Assembly (NCBI RefSeq): GCF_030269925.1
Contig: NC_085127.1
Span: forward strand, 4,843,501-4,907,500
DNA length: 64,000 nt
Source of the DNA: Bombyx mori
Lineage: Eukaryota; Arthropoda; Insecta; Lepidoptera; Bombycidae
Direction: 5' to 3'
Part shown: in pieces, positions 11,436 to 23,400 of the stretch
How positions within the stretch are numbered: position 1 is the stretch's first letter
Layout of the letters: each line of letters opens with the position of its first letter
Translations under genes and position numbers: made by a program
The notes under the pieces: model-generated
What the model was told of the DNA's origin: nothing
Databases searched by the model: none
What the model saw: only the letters and a program-made list of their open reading frames with translations

Positions 11436-11668
11436 ATTTTATTTCGAACGTAACGAACGTAATGCTTGAAAACTTAATCAATTGTTGAGCAACAAGTGGA
11501 GTCGCAGGATAAGATGTAATTTATTGTTAAAAAAAAGCTATAAAGAAAATGTCTGTCGGTCTTATTCGTAGTGAGCTATCCTAGCTCTACGAGGCGTTAT
11601 CGGAACTTTAAAAAGTAAAAATTCCCGAATTATTTATCAAATGAATAACTTTCTTCCGAAGTCTTATA

Positions 11669-11884
11669 ATCACTACATAGTATAAAACAAAGTCGATTTC
11701 TCTTTCCCTATATCCCTATGTATGCTTAAATCTTTAAAACTATGCAACGGATTTTGATGCGGTTTGTTTTAATAGATAGAGTGATTGAAGAGGAAGGTTT
11801 ATATGTATAATAACATCCATTAAATAGTGGAGAAATCAATAATAAATTACAGTTTCCGAAGCGAAGCGAGGACGGGTCGTTAGT
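11669..11884 (-). repeat. 210-bp repeat, copy 2, inverted
   Basis: Reverse complement of the repeat at 11224-11435, 233 bp away, so transcripts across the pair could fold into a long hairpin. It carries a small internal duplication (CCCTATATCCCTATG) seen as CCCTATGTCCCTATG in the 44 kb copy. Confidence 0.8.
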
Positions 11885-12496
11885 AAGTTTATAAAGTTTC
11901 GATAACTCGTGAAAAACTCAATTCAAAAACAGCTACATACGTAAATAAAATTGAGTCACTCAACCAAGAGAATAAAAAGCTTATATAGGTAATTAGTTTT
12001 ATATTAAATAATAAATGCGTAGTATCCAAGCGTTATAGCTTATGGTTACCTGGGGTCGGCGGCTTCCGCTGTATTTGATATGCTAGCTGTGATAAGACTG
12101 GCGACCACGCGACACTTGCTTCAACCCCTTGTATAAGGGTTGCTCGCCCTTCCGCCTATTGATTAGCACCCTTGGAACAATCAACTTAGTGAAAACAACA
12201 CACCCGTCACTAGTTATTCACTACGTGTTCTTTATTAATTACGATAATGGTTTGTTGTAACGAAAAAGAAATGTCTTTATTAAGATTTTATACCTGAAAA
12301 TCGAGTGTTCGATCCGTTTTTGCGTCTAAGTTCACAAATGTTTGTGATTAACAAGTCATGGTATACAAGAAAACAGCTTAAATACGTCCGATATCCTAAT
12401 AATCTAATAACTGTAATCCTAATAACTGTAGTACCCGAACTCATGATCGCTTCGCAATCCCGATCATAGCACTCATTCGTATAGACAATTGAATTG
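11885..12496. other. Non-coding DNA, no gene seen
   Basis: A GC-richer patch at 12050-12180 has no protein-coding or RNA signal I recognise. Confidence 0.45.
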
Positions 12497-12602
12497 AACC
12501 TAGATATAAATGTCTCAGAAATGGTTGGCGGTATTTACATGATACAGTCTATGGATCCTGTTAACAATTTAACACCGGATTGGCCGTGAGCTCGTATCTA
12601 AT
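12497..12602 (+). mobile_element. Decayed Bm1 SINE 3' fragment
   Basis: Recognisable blocks are GGCGGTATTTAC, GTCTATGG and TTAACACCGGATTGG with GTGAGCTCGT, in Bm1 order but with many changes. No A tail remains. Confidence 0.6.
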
Positions 12603-12673
12603 CCCACTCGAACAACTCGAGATAGTAAATCACATTGTACATCGCTGTTAATGTGTATGTGTGTGTTTTTTAA

Positions 12674-12793
12674 TTTGTTTTTATTGCCCTAGTAGGCAAA
12701 CGAGCGTACTGCCCACCTGTTGGTGAGTGATTACCGTCGCCCATGGTCTTCAGCAATGTCAGGGCCCGAGCCGAGCTGCTGCGTACCGTTAAA
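12674..12793 (-). mobile_element. Diverged 3' end of the LINE family
   Basis: Reverse complement of the LINE tail (TTATTGCCCTAGTAGGCA, then GGTGAGTGATTACCGTCGCC) with many substitutions relative to the 1-3690 element, so it is an older insertion. Confidence 0.8.
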
Positions 12794-12799
12794 ATTAAT

Positions 12800-13534
12800 G
12801 TGAAACCGCTACGTCCAGGATATTTTATTATCAAACATGTGGCGTTAGATAAATTATTTATAAGTTCTATTTGTAATTCAAGAACGCGCATGAGTGTCTG
12901 CCTAATTTATGTCTAGTTTTCAGTGTCTATATCAAACATTGTAACCTTGAAAGGCGATAAATTAATTTCAAACTAATTGTTTCAGTAGTATAAATGGCGG
13001 TTAACGTGTTTTCATGTTAATTACATTAAGAAATTTATGCTTCATTGCTTCCTTACTCTACAATTATTAAATGCTTTTTTATACATTAAATTGTCTGTAG
13101 TTTTTAAAACACTTGAATTCACACAGCTTATTTTAGAATGTCATAAAATTGTATAAAGTCAAACCGACATGTACAGAATCGATCGTGACACGTAACACAT
13201 AAAACACTTGTGCCAACTTAATGTATCTATATCTATTTGCTCACGAAATATGCCTGTAATAAACGTGATTGAAGAAATCACTATAGTTCATTATGAATAG
13301 TGAGAGGCGTACGTTGGTCGTACGGTACCGTATTTGTCAGATCAAATAGCACTGTTAATTCTTTGCTTTCTCCGTACTTTATAAAGTCGTGAGATGAACA
13401 TTTATAATTGCAAATGTCTTAGAATTGAAAATAGAGTATGAAATGTTGCTAAGGTCACATGCACTAATATTAAACTATTGAAAACAAAGCAAATGTTAAT
13501 GCGGTCATTGTGGTTTTTTGAGTAAGGTAACATT
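12800..13534. other. AT-rich non-coding DNA, no gene seen
   Basis: No supported ORF or repeat. Confidence 0.5.
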
Positions 13535-13798
13535 ATTTTTTTTTGCTTAGATGGATGGACGAGCTCACAGCCCACCTGGTGTTAAGTGGTTACTGGAGCC
13601 CATAGACGTCTACAATGTAAATGCGCCAACCACCCCGAGATATAAGTTCTAAGGTCTCGAGTATAGTTACAACGGCTGCCCCCACCATTCAAACCGAAAC
13701 GCATTATTGCTTCACGGCAGAAATAGGCAAGGTGGCACCCACCCGCGCGGACTCACAAGAGGTCTTACCACCAGTAATTACGCAAATTATAATTTGTA
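13535..13798 (-). mobile_element. Bm1 SINE, 5'-truncated
   Basis: The poly(A) appears as a T-run at 13535-13542, followed by the reverse-complemented Bm1 body to the AATTATAATTTG block. The tRNA-like head is missing. Confidence 0.88.
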
Positions 13799-14232
13799 AC
13801 GTATAGAGATGGCAACTTGATTTGTAAAATACTATTTCGGTTCTGTATAAACATCCTTTGTTAGTGTCGTTAAAGCATCGATTTGATATTGGCTGGTGCA
13901 ATATCCTTGTATTGCGGTCAGCCGACTTAGTTTTCTGGTGTTGCGACATAACTGTCGGTAGTGCTGTACCTAATAATCAATCTCGGAGTCGCCGCTAATG
14001 GCTCCTCGGCATCTTAATGTTTTTGTGTCAATTATTGTGCTACTGTCGCTTCGTTACGGATCGATGTTTAAAATTATTTCCTTCTATTTTTAAATGGCTT
14101 TATTCTGAATGCGGTTCAGTTATTTTTGGGAGTCACAGTCTGAACTTCGTGTCAAAAGTATTAACTTTGTTATAGCTTTATCTTTGCGTTTTAAAGCTTT
14201 AGAGTTAAATTATCTTAATTCTATTGTTACAG
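13799..14232. other. Intron 5' of the first visible ash1 exon
   Basis: AT-rich, ending in the acceptor TATTGTTACAG at 14232. No coding exon with a matching phase-0 donor was found here or upstream. Confidence 0.5.
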
Positions 14233-14424
14233 TTTACATCTCCGGTTGTGGAAAGCACTGCGTGTGTTAGCAGTTCTTCATCCTCAAGTTCCTCTTCATC
14301 ATCATCATCTTCCTCTTCGTCTTCTTCTTCATCAGATTCGGACTCCGCTGAAGTCGGGGCCGGGGCCGTCAATGGTCCGCCTAATGATACCAGTACAGAG
14401 CTCGCCGCAGATTGCCAATTGCAG
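14233..14424 (+). CDS. ash1: ash1 visible exon 1 (poly-Ser)
   Basis: Acceptor TGTTACAG and donor GTACGG; 64 codons, phase 0 at both ends. It encodes FTSPVVESTACV, an uninterrupted run of about 22 serines, then DSDSAEVGAGAVNGPP. The serine codons mix TCA, TCC, TCT, TCG and AGT, so this is not a pure microsatellite. The upstream partner exon is unknown, and the first residues could be non-initiating. Confidence 0.8.
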
Positions 14425-17400
14425 GTACGGTTAAAATCAAAACAGTTTAGTTTGTTAGACTCTTTTTTTTAATTTTAAAACCTATCGAGATGTGAAAGTT
14501 TATTTGGTTAAGCGAGATTTCTACAACTATACAGGAGAGCCAAAAAAGGAAAAAAAATCACAACAAGAAACTTCCTCAGCTATTTGAATGGGGTAAACTT
14601 AATTGAAGTTCAATTAAAAACATCGAATTGTTGATACGAATACCAAATAAAACAGACCTTTAATTACAAAGATAAATGTTTTGTGCTAAGCGTAATATCG
14701 CTTAAACCAAATAGCCTTATACCCCTCGAATATGTGTTCGGTTTGGCGATTTAATGTCTGGATTTTTATAGCATCCTATATGTAAGTATGAAATTATATT
14801 TTAGGTCATCGACGATGCAGATCTTGCGGAGCTTTTTCCAGAACAAACATCGAGCGCGCCGGCGCAACAGCCTAATTTCGCGACGTTTCCCGTTTCGAGT
14901 TCGCCGCGAGACAACGATAACAAGTCCATGGCGGACAACGGTAATTTATCGCTAATGCTCTGTTCGAATATTCTAGATTTTGAATGACTTTAACGGATTG
15001 CCGGTGTTGCAGGTGACGGATCGGGAAGTGAAATGGAAATTACCCCTCAGCTAGTAACGGCCGCAATTCAAAGAGCAACGGCCGACTCATCGGGTTCGGA
15101 AAACGAGTGTTCAAATTCGGAAACGGGAAATCAAAATACGACCCACTACGCTTCTAGTCTGCTGCAACAGTTCGTTGCACAGACGCAGCTTTTGAGTAGT
15201 ACAGTTCCCTTAGCGACTATTAATTCATCTGGTTCTTCGTCTTTATCGCAGCTGCCCCTTAGCAATACTCCTATTGACGGGGTCGGTGCTATTAGCGATT
15301 GCGTACTCGGGCAAATAAATAATCTACCTGAAATACCGCCGATCGCTCCGAATTTCTTGAGCACATCGCAACATTTGAGTCCACAACAAAACGAAGAACT
15401 CAACCAAATAAATAAGGATCTTGAAGAGATGTCTTCGGTCACTGACTCGGTTACGATGTCAATTCCTAATCCGCCGAGCATTGAAGATTGTGTAGAGGAT
15501 AATAATGACTTCATGAATCTTGATATCGTGCACGGGAATTCGGAGATCGGGAGTGCCAGTGATTTACTCAAAAACTCCCCTCTGACTATCGGAAATGCAG
15601 ATATGAATTCGATTAATCAAATAGATTCTCACAGATTAGATACAATAAGCACAAATTCTATTGAATCTCAGGAAGATATTAAAAATGTTATGGTTGAATC
15701 GAGACGAAAACGAGGCAGGCCTAGAAAAGTAAAAAAGCCGGAGGATTATAGAAGTAAAGGCACAGAATCTCAGAGTGAAGACAAGTCTGTTGTGAACGTC
15801 ATGAACTATCATAATAACAACGAGCCCCCCAATGTGTCGCCAGATTCGGGGATATTATCTAATCACAATTCGCCGACTCATTCTCCCTTAAGGCGGCACG
15901 ATGTAGACGAGACACATAATAGATTAAGCCGAAGGTCAACTCAGAAAGAAAACAGCTCGAGAGAAACCAGAACAATGCGATCGAAGTCAAGGAACAGAAG
16001 CCGACAACACAGATCTGATTCTAGCGACAGTGAATATCAAAAAAAGAGAATAGAAAACGAAATCAAACAGATCAAAACCGAAGCACCATCACCGGTGCCG
16101 CTGAAACAAGAGCAGAATAAATATGAGAAGAGCAGGAGGAATGAGCATAAGCTAGATATTGCAGCTTTAGATAGAATGTTGTATGCTACCGACAGAGTAT
16201 TATACCCGCCTAGAAAGAAAGTTGGACGTAAAACACAGAGTAAAACTAAGTCTGCAACTGTGAAAAATGCACCTAAAACGCTCAAAGATAAGAACCAATA
16301 TGATTCCGCCGAAACCGACGAAGACACTATCCCATCGAACAGATCTGTGCTATCCAGTGTGTACGCGAAACGCAAAGAATTAAATAGTAAATTGGGTAAT
16401 TTACCAAAGAAGACCAACAAGCCCTTCAACAACTCGTGGAGGAGTAATCAAAGTGAAAACGAAGCGGCCGCCGATGATATGCTCGACCCGACCTGGAGGC
16501 AAATAGATTTGAATCCAAAATATAAAGATATTCTGTCCGGATACAAAAGCGATCACGAATTCAAACCGTACAAAAGCTGTAGCCGCCTCATAGAGTCGGG
16601 TTACAAAAGTGATTTTGGCTGCAGATCCGGCTATAAAAGTGATTATTATCGTTCGGGATACAAAAGCGATCACAAGTCCGGCTATAAAAGTGACAAATCG
16701 GGTTACAAAACTGACTACAGTGTTCGGAGCATACGTCGGCGCACGAGGAAACTGAAGAAAACGCGTTCGGTCAGAGATAGGTCCTATTACAAGAATCAAA
16801 AACACTTCGTATCGGACCAAGAGATTCAGGTACTGACGAACAAAACGTTCAACAGTTTGACTTTGGGGCACAGCTCCAGCGACTCCGAATGTGAAAATTA
16901 TTTACGAAAGCCAAGCGCTAGTCCCAAGTATGTCAGTGTTTGCACGAAGTACCCGATGGACTTCAATGACTTCAGTTACGCAAAAGCAAATCAAAAACCT
17001 TTGTTGCGATTAAATCCTACAGACCCTTTCGCTCCGGGTCCCGTTTTTAGCGGCCTACAGCGTCCAGTGACTGTTTATAATATATTTAAAGCAAACCATA
17101 ACAATAACAATACGTTGCCAAAATCGCCCAGCAAATCCAGCTACATAGGAAGACCATTACCCTCATTAAAACCAACGTTTACGCATAAATTTGGAGCGTC
17201 ACCAATAGCTCACACGAAATTGGTAGGTGCGAAAAAGGAAAGCGACACAAAATGTTTTCCCCGCACTCTATCGCCCAAAAGCCGAAAACAAGTAAAGAAC
17301 GGAAATGTTTCGCTCACAAGTCCTTCAAAAAAAGAAATCAGTCTTAAGCCGGTGCCTAATATTTTCGAGAAAGCAAAAAATAGTTACGTTCCAAATAAAT

Positions 17401-20400
17401 CGTTGTCTAGAAATGTTTTTCTAAATTTTCGAAAGCCTCAAATCAAACCGTGTTTCCATACGAAGAAGCATAGAAGAACTGTTGTCTTGGCTCCACCTAA
17501 AATCAACCTAAAGCCCGCAGAAAGGCCATCTCGTATTACCATAAAAACGGAGAACAAACATCACAGACATAGGAGCAAAAGGAGACATCGCTCTAGATCA
17601 GTATCTAAATGTCGAGATTCATATTCTAAAGGTACAGATTCAATTGATCAAAAATTTAGTCACGACATAGATACTCTGACCACAAACTTCATAAAATTAT
17701 GTCAAGTTGCGCCCCAATTGATTGCTAACGTTTCACAAAATTCGCCTAAAATTGTTGAAAAGCAAACTACAGAGCAACAACCGCCTAGTAAAGTTGTCAA
17801 ACGTGGTTCGAAAAAACGTAAAACAGTAGACAACCAAGAAGCGACCACGCCGACTTCAAAAAGACGACACAAAAAACAACTCGCAGATTCACAAAACAAG
17901 GGAAGCAAAGATGCAAACGAACATAAGCTTCCACTTAAAAAGCGACACTATCATATTAATTCTTCCACAAATAATCCGTTGAGCTTAAGTTTAGTGACAA
18001 CGGAATTTGACGAGAATTCCAAAAATGTAACCAGTCCTGAAAAGTTTCTATGTACAGAAATGAATTGTATGGGTGAAGAATCAACCAATGTTTCTGATGA
18101 AACATCCAAGACGAAACACCAGCATGATAAAAATAAAAATGCAAAACATTCTTCTCAAATATCAACACTGCAGGAATCGAAGAATCAAACCGCAGACAAT
18201 GCTTCTAAAGCAGCCAAAGATTTCTCAGCAGACAACACTATGGATGATACTCTCTCTACTCCTAAAAGTCAAAATATAGATACTCTGAATTCAGTAGACG
18301 ATGAACCGTCATTAACGAAAACAAATACTGAACAATCTGAACTATCAAAAAAGATTGTTGAAACTTCAGAAAAACTTAAAGCTGTGCATAAAATGGTTAA
18401 CGATTTGGAGAAAACACTACCAAAAACCAGAGAGGTTGAGAGCAAAGTGGAGTCAAAAATGGAACAAAAGATGTCATCACCTAGATCGGAAACAAAGTCA
18501 TCACCTATGAGACACAGCGCGCCTATAGTAACTCCTAAAAAAAGACATAGACTCGAAGCAGACAAGGCAGCTTCACAATCTTGTTTAGATCAAGTAGTTC
18601 AGTCGTTGTCCAAGAAATTGGGTGATGATAAACTTTCAAGTGTGAAAGAAAATAAGGAAACAAATGAAAATTCAAAAGACGAAGTTAAAGATCCAGAAAA
18701 ACAAGAAAATGTCCAAATGGAGACCGATAAGCAGGTGTCGAATAATGTAGATCCATTAAAAAGCATGTCAGCACGTACCCTTTACAAAAGCTCAATACCA
18801 CCAGCGCAAAAATCTGAAATAATGACAAGGAAAAAGAACAGACTCGAAGGATTGACAAGCAATCTAGTTTCAAAAATAAATCCCAGTGCAGCAACAAAAG
18901 TATTAGACACACTATTAAACAACAACATTCGTAAATCAATAGAATCTCGAATATTAGAAAAAGAGAAAAACTGCGGCGACAGCGTAAATAAAGGAAGTGA
19001 AGAAAAATTGAAATCTAAAGATGTAACCCAGTGCAGCACCAGAGCAACGGTCATTAAGTCACCGGTTTCCAAAGGCAAGATATTGGAAACGAAAAAATCG
19101 AAGACTACAGAAATTATAGAACATTGCGTTGTAGTCAATGAAGATAAACCGACTGGCATATTTGAACCGTCTATAGATATAGAGGATCAGATACCTAAAT
19201 CCTCAATTTGCGTGACCAGTATCTTAGAAGACGCCAATAAAAATAAACTAAATGTAAAAAACGACGAAGCCAAAATAACGAGTACGGTGTCAATACCCAT
19301 CGATGCCGAAGCTGATATACGATTGGCTTTGATTTCAGAAAACCCAGATCCAATCATAAGACCTAAACGAGGCGAGTCGATAGCGGCAGTCCTCTCAGAT
19401 AAGATTCAGGAAACCGCTGGTGGACACAATCTAAGGCACTCTAAACGAAACCTGAGTGTAGATAATGAAGATAATGAAAATAAGAAGAAAAAGAAAACTA
19501 ATAATATTTTGAGGGAAAGCAAATTAGTCTTACCGACAAAGTTACTGGTTCCCAAAATCCAAGCTGAACGATTACCGATTCTAGAAACGGCTAAGAATGT
19601 TGCGGAAATTTCAAAAGTTGCTGAAGTTAACGAAAGCAGTGATAACAAAACCGCAGTAGAAGCATCTAAAAAGAAAACGAGACGGCGAAAAGCAATTAAC
19701 AGGACTGGTTTCCCAAATATTAAGAAGAAAAAGAAGAAAATTGATCCGTCGACAAATGTAAGCGTCGTTTCCGATAGTCAATTCACATCTGACACGGATA
19801 ATAATTCTGCTTTTGAAAGAGTACCTAAAGACGGTGAAGCGATGAGTAGTTTCTTGGAAAGGACCTCATCTAAAAAACCAGAGCTAAAGGTTGTTTTGAA
19901 TAAAGAAGATTGTCCCAAACAAGGCCGCCTCACCGTTGTCGCGCTTGAGAAATTACAGGGTAAGGAACTGACGAGAGATAATAATAATAAGACCAACAAA
20001 CCTGAGCCTGTGCCTCACGAGAAGAAAAACGCAAACTCCTCTATTTTGAGGGCGCCAGCTCTTCAATTGAAGCAAAACAAAAATGAAAAAGAAATAAAAA
20101 ATCACATCAACAAGTGGGAGGTTTTGAGCGAAACTGACAGTATTAGGTCTCTGGCCAGTTCTCTAAGCAACGATCCTGAGGACAGCATACCCTTGAGTCT
20201 ATTAAACTTAAAATCTGGTCGATCTACATGCCGGTTGGATAACTTAGAAAGACTAAAACGCAAGACCAGAGCCATGTCGCCATCACACGAGATTGAGGAG
20301 ATATTCTCTAAAAGAAAAGTTGTAGAGAAAACATCTAAAATTGCTCTGAGGCCGAAGTCGAGTTTGGCAGTTTTGTGTCCAAGTGAAAGGAGGCTCACGA

Positions 20401-23400
20401 GAAGCACAGATAACTCAAACGAAGATGTCAAATGTAAGACGAGGCGAGTAGAAAATAATAAAATGGTCGTTGAAATAGCGAAGGCGGTGACGCCCGTCGG
20501 GATCTGCACTAGAAGGAAATCGAGGTCCTGTCAAATGAGCAAAAGGGTCGACGCGCAGTCCAGTTCAAGAGAGAGTTCCCTCGACACTATAGGCAGCCGC
20601 AGGTACAAGTCGCGGGAACCGTCCATGGACACGCTCCGAGACCACGACGAGAACGATCCGCTACCGCTAAATGAAAAGGAGATCGATTTTGAAAAGAGCA
20701 TTGATGTTCTCTCGAAAAGTATTATTTGCAAAAAACGCGTGGCCTCATCTCGCGATGACAGTCCGGCTAGTAGCGTTGAAAACAGGGATAAGCCAATAGT
20801 GTCAAAGAGAAACCCGCGGCTCAGAAAGAAGTTCCTAGCAGCGGGACTGTTCTCCGATTATTATAAGGAAGAGTAAGTATCAAACTTGGATATCGACGCT
20901 TGTGACTAACGTGACTAAGCGACAATAACTGCTTTGTACATAAATGATAGGCAATAACCATATTCGATGCGCAAAAAAATATATTTCTGGGTCTATTAAA
21001 ATCATTTCAATCCTACAGCTAGATTCGATAAAATAGAATTTTTTTCAGGTTTTTCAACTTTAAATTAGTCTACTGTAAAGTTCACGCATTGTCGCTTAGT
21101 CACGTTTGCCTTTCAAGCGTCGATGTAAAGATATTTGTGCTCCAAAAAATTCTGGGTACATAATTAATTAAATTATCACTTTTCAGTTCAAAACCCGAAG
21201 GCAAAGCCAAGAATTCGGTGACGCACACAGATTACCCGCCAGGGTTGCTGGCTCCGCCGCCGTACTGCGAGCGCTGGGTGCGGCGCAGGCAGCAACACTT
21301 CATGCTGCCCTACGACATCTGGTGGCAGCAACATTACAACCAGCCGGTGCCCTCATGGAACTACAAAAAGATTCGGACAAGTGAGGACATTACTTTTGAT
21401 GTGAAACAAATATATAACCGCACGTAAAATCTAATGCGTGGCGTGGTGACGGGTTGCCATACGCAAACGTCTGCTTCTTAAGACATTCGCGTGAGCAACG
21501 TCTTACAACGTCATGTTTTTAAAATTATGAAATGGCGTAACGTCATGTTATGACCGCCTCTACATGATCATATTTATTTTGTCGGAACTTTTTTGGGCGT
21601 CTATTTTTTTTTTTTTTTATTGCTTTGATACCTGGTGTTAAGTGGTTACTGGAGCCCATAGACACCTACAACGTAAATGTGCCACCCACCTTGAGATATA
21701 AGTTCTAAGGTCTCAGTATAGTTACAACGGCTGCCCTACCCTTCAGATCGAAAATTACTGCTTCACGGCAGAAATATGGGCAAATTCCTATGGCGCATCT
21801 ACTTAGCGCCATGACGTAAGATGTACGTACTACAGCGGGTTGTTTTTAGACGTTCCTAAACTTTGTATGGGAAAAAGGTGTGCCACAGTAGCAATATTCA
21901 GAAATGAGGTTGCTCACGCGAACGTGTTAATATCAATGTTTTATTGTTCATTATGCCACAAATGTCGTATACTATCCTTTTACGCATCTATTTACATCTG
22001 TACAAAGTAATATTAATGTTTCATATCGGCCAATCTTCCTGCCATTATTCCTGCCAAAGCTCACTACATACATACTTACATACTTTTTATATAAAAATTG
22101 AATAATTTTCCTATCTCTGTGATCCTTATAAACTGTGTAAATACATTTAATGAAACAAATTGCAATATCCTCGGCCAGACGTGTACTACGACGTGAAGCC
22201 GTCGGCCGAGGAGTGCGAGAGCGTGGCGTGCAACTGCGCCCCGCAGTCCGGCTGCAACGAGGACTGTATCAACAGACTTGTTTATTCCGAATGTTCTCCT
22301 CAGCTGTGCCCTTGTGTGTGAGTTGATTCTTTCTATATTATTTCGTTTTGATACTCGCCTTAATTTTGTAGGCAGCGGCTTGGCTCTGCCCTTGGCATTG
22401 CTGAAGTCCATGGGCGACGGTAACCACTCACCATCAGGTGGGCCGTATGCTCGTCTGCCTACAAAGGCAATAAAAAATAATAATAATAGCATAAGAAATG
22501 TAATGTTTTCATTTAGAATTTCTGATAAATTTTTTATTGCTTAAATGGGTGGACGAGCTCACAGCCCACCTGGTGTTAAGTGGTTACTGGAGCCCATAGA
22601 CATCTACAACGTAAACGCGCCACCCACTATGAGACATGAGTTCTAAGGTCTCGGTATAGTTACAACAGCTGTCCTACCCTTCAAACCGAAACGCATTACT
22701 GCTTCACGGCAGAAATAGCCAGGGTTGTGGTACCTACCTGTGCGGACTCACAAGAGGTCCTACCACCAGTAGGCATTCATTCATGATTCATTCTTAGCAG
22801 TATAAGGGTTGTTCTCTCATCAGTAATGAGAATGATTCCTGTTTTTTTTTATAGTCATCAATATGTTTATACCATTATGTTTGAAATCTGCAGAGATAAA
22901 TGTAAGAATCAAAGGATACAACGTCACGAGTGGGCGTCCGGCTTGGAGAAATTCATGACCGAGAACAAAGGTTGGGGCGTGCGCACCAAGCATAAGATCA
23001 CGTCGGGCGACTTCATACTAGAATACGTCGGCGAGGTCGTCTCCGATAAAGAGTTTAAGGTGAGTTTGGAAATATAAGCGGTACCGTTTGCAAAGCAACA
23101 AATATTTTTTTCTCCTACCTACGCCAAAAGTTCGGTTTTCGTCCCGTTGTACAGGAAAGAAAGTGTAACTTTTCCTCTGTGGGTACTTACAAGTGCGCAT
23201 GCGCGTTAGTGTCTACGTCTGCTCTCACGCACCTAAAATTCTCCGCCATTGTTGTGCTCGGGTAATTTGCAATATTGTGCTTAGTGTAAAAGTGTAATAA
23301 ACAAAAGGCAATAAAATTTAATAGTGAAGTATTAAACAAAGATGAGTTCATCAGACAGTTCTTATTCAATTAGTAGTTTATTTAAAAATTAAAAAACATT

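Noticed and set aside
16037..20731. Numerous antisense ORFs (60-156 codons) opposite the giant ash1 exon
   Set aside because: They are shadows of the long Lys/Ser-rich coding frame and have no protein-family features.
23210..23400. A host exon in ash1 intron 6 (ATGAGTTCATCAGACAG start, Ser-rich)
   Set aside because: The frame stops after about 16 codons and including it would break the SET domain between EFK and ERMATR.
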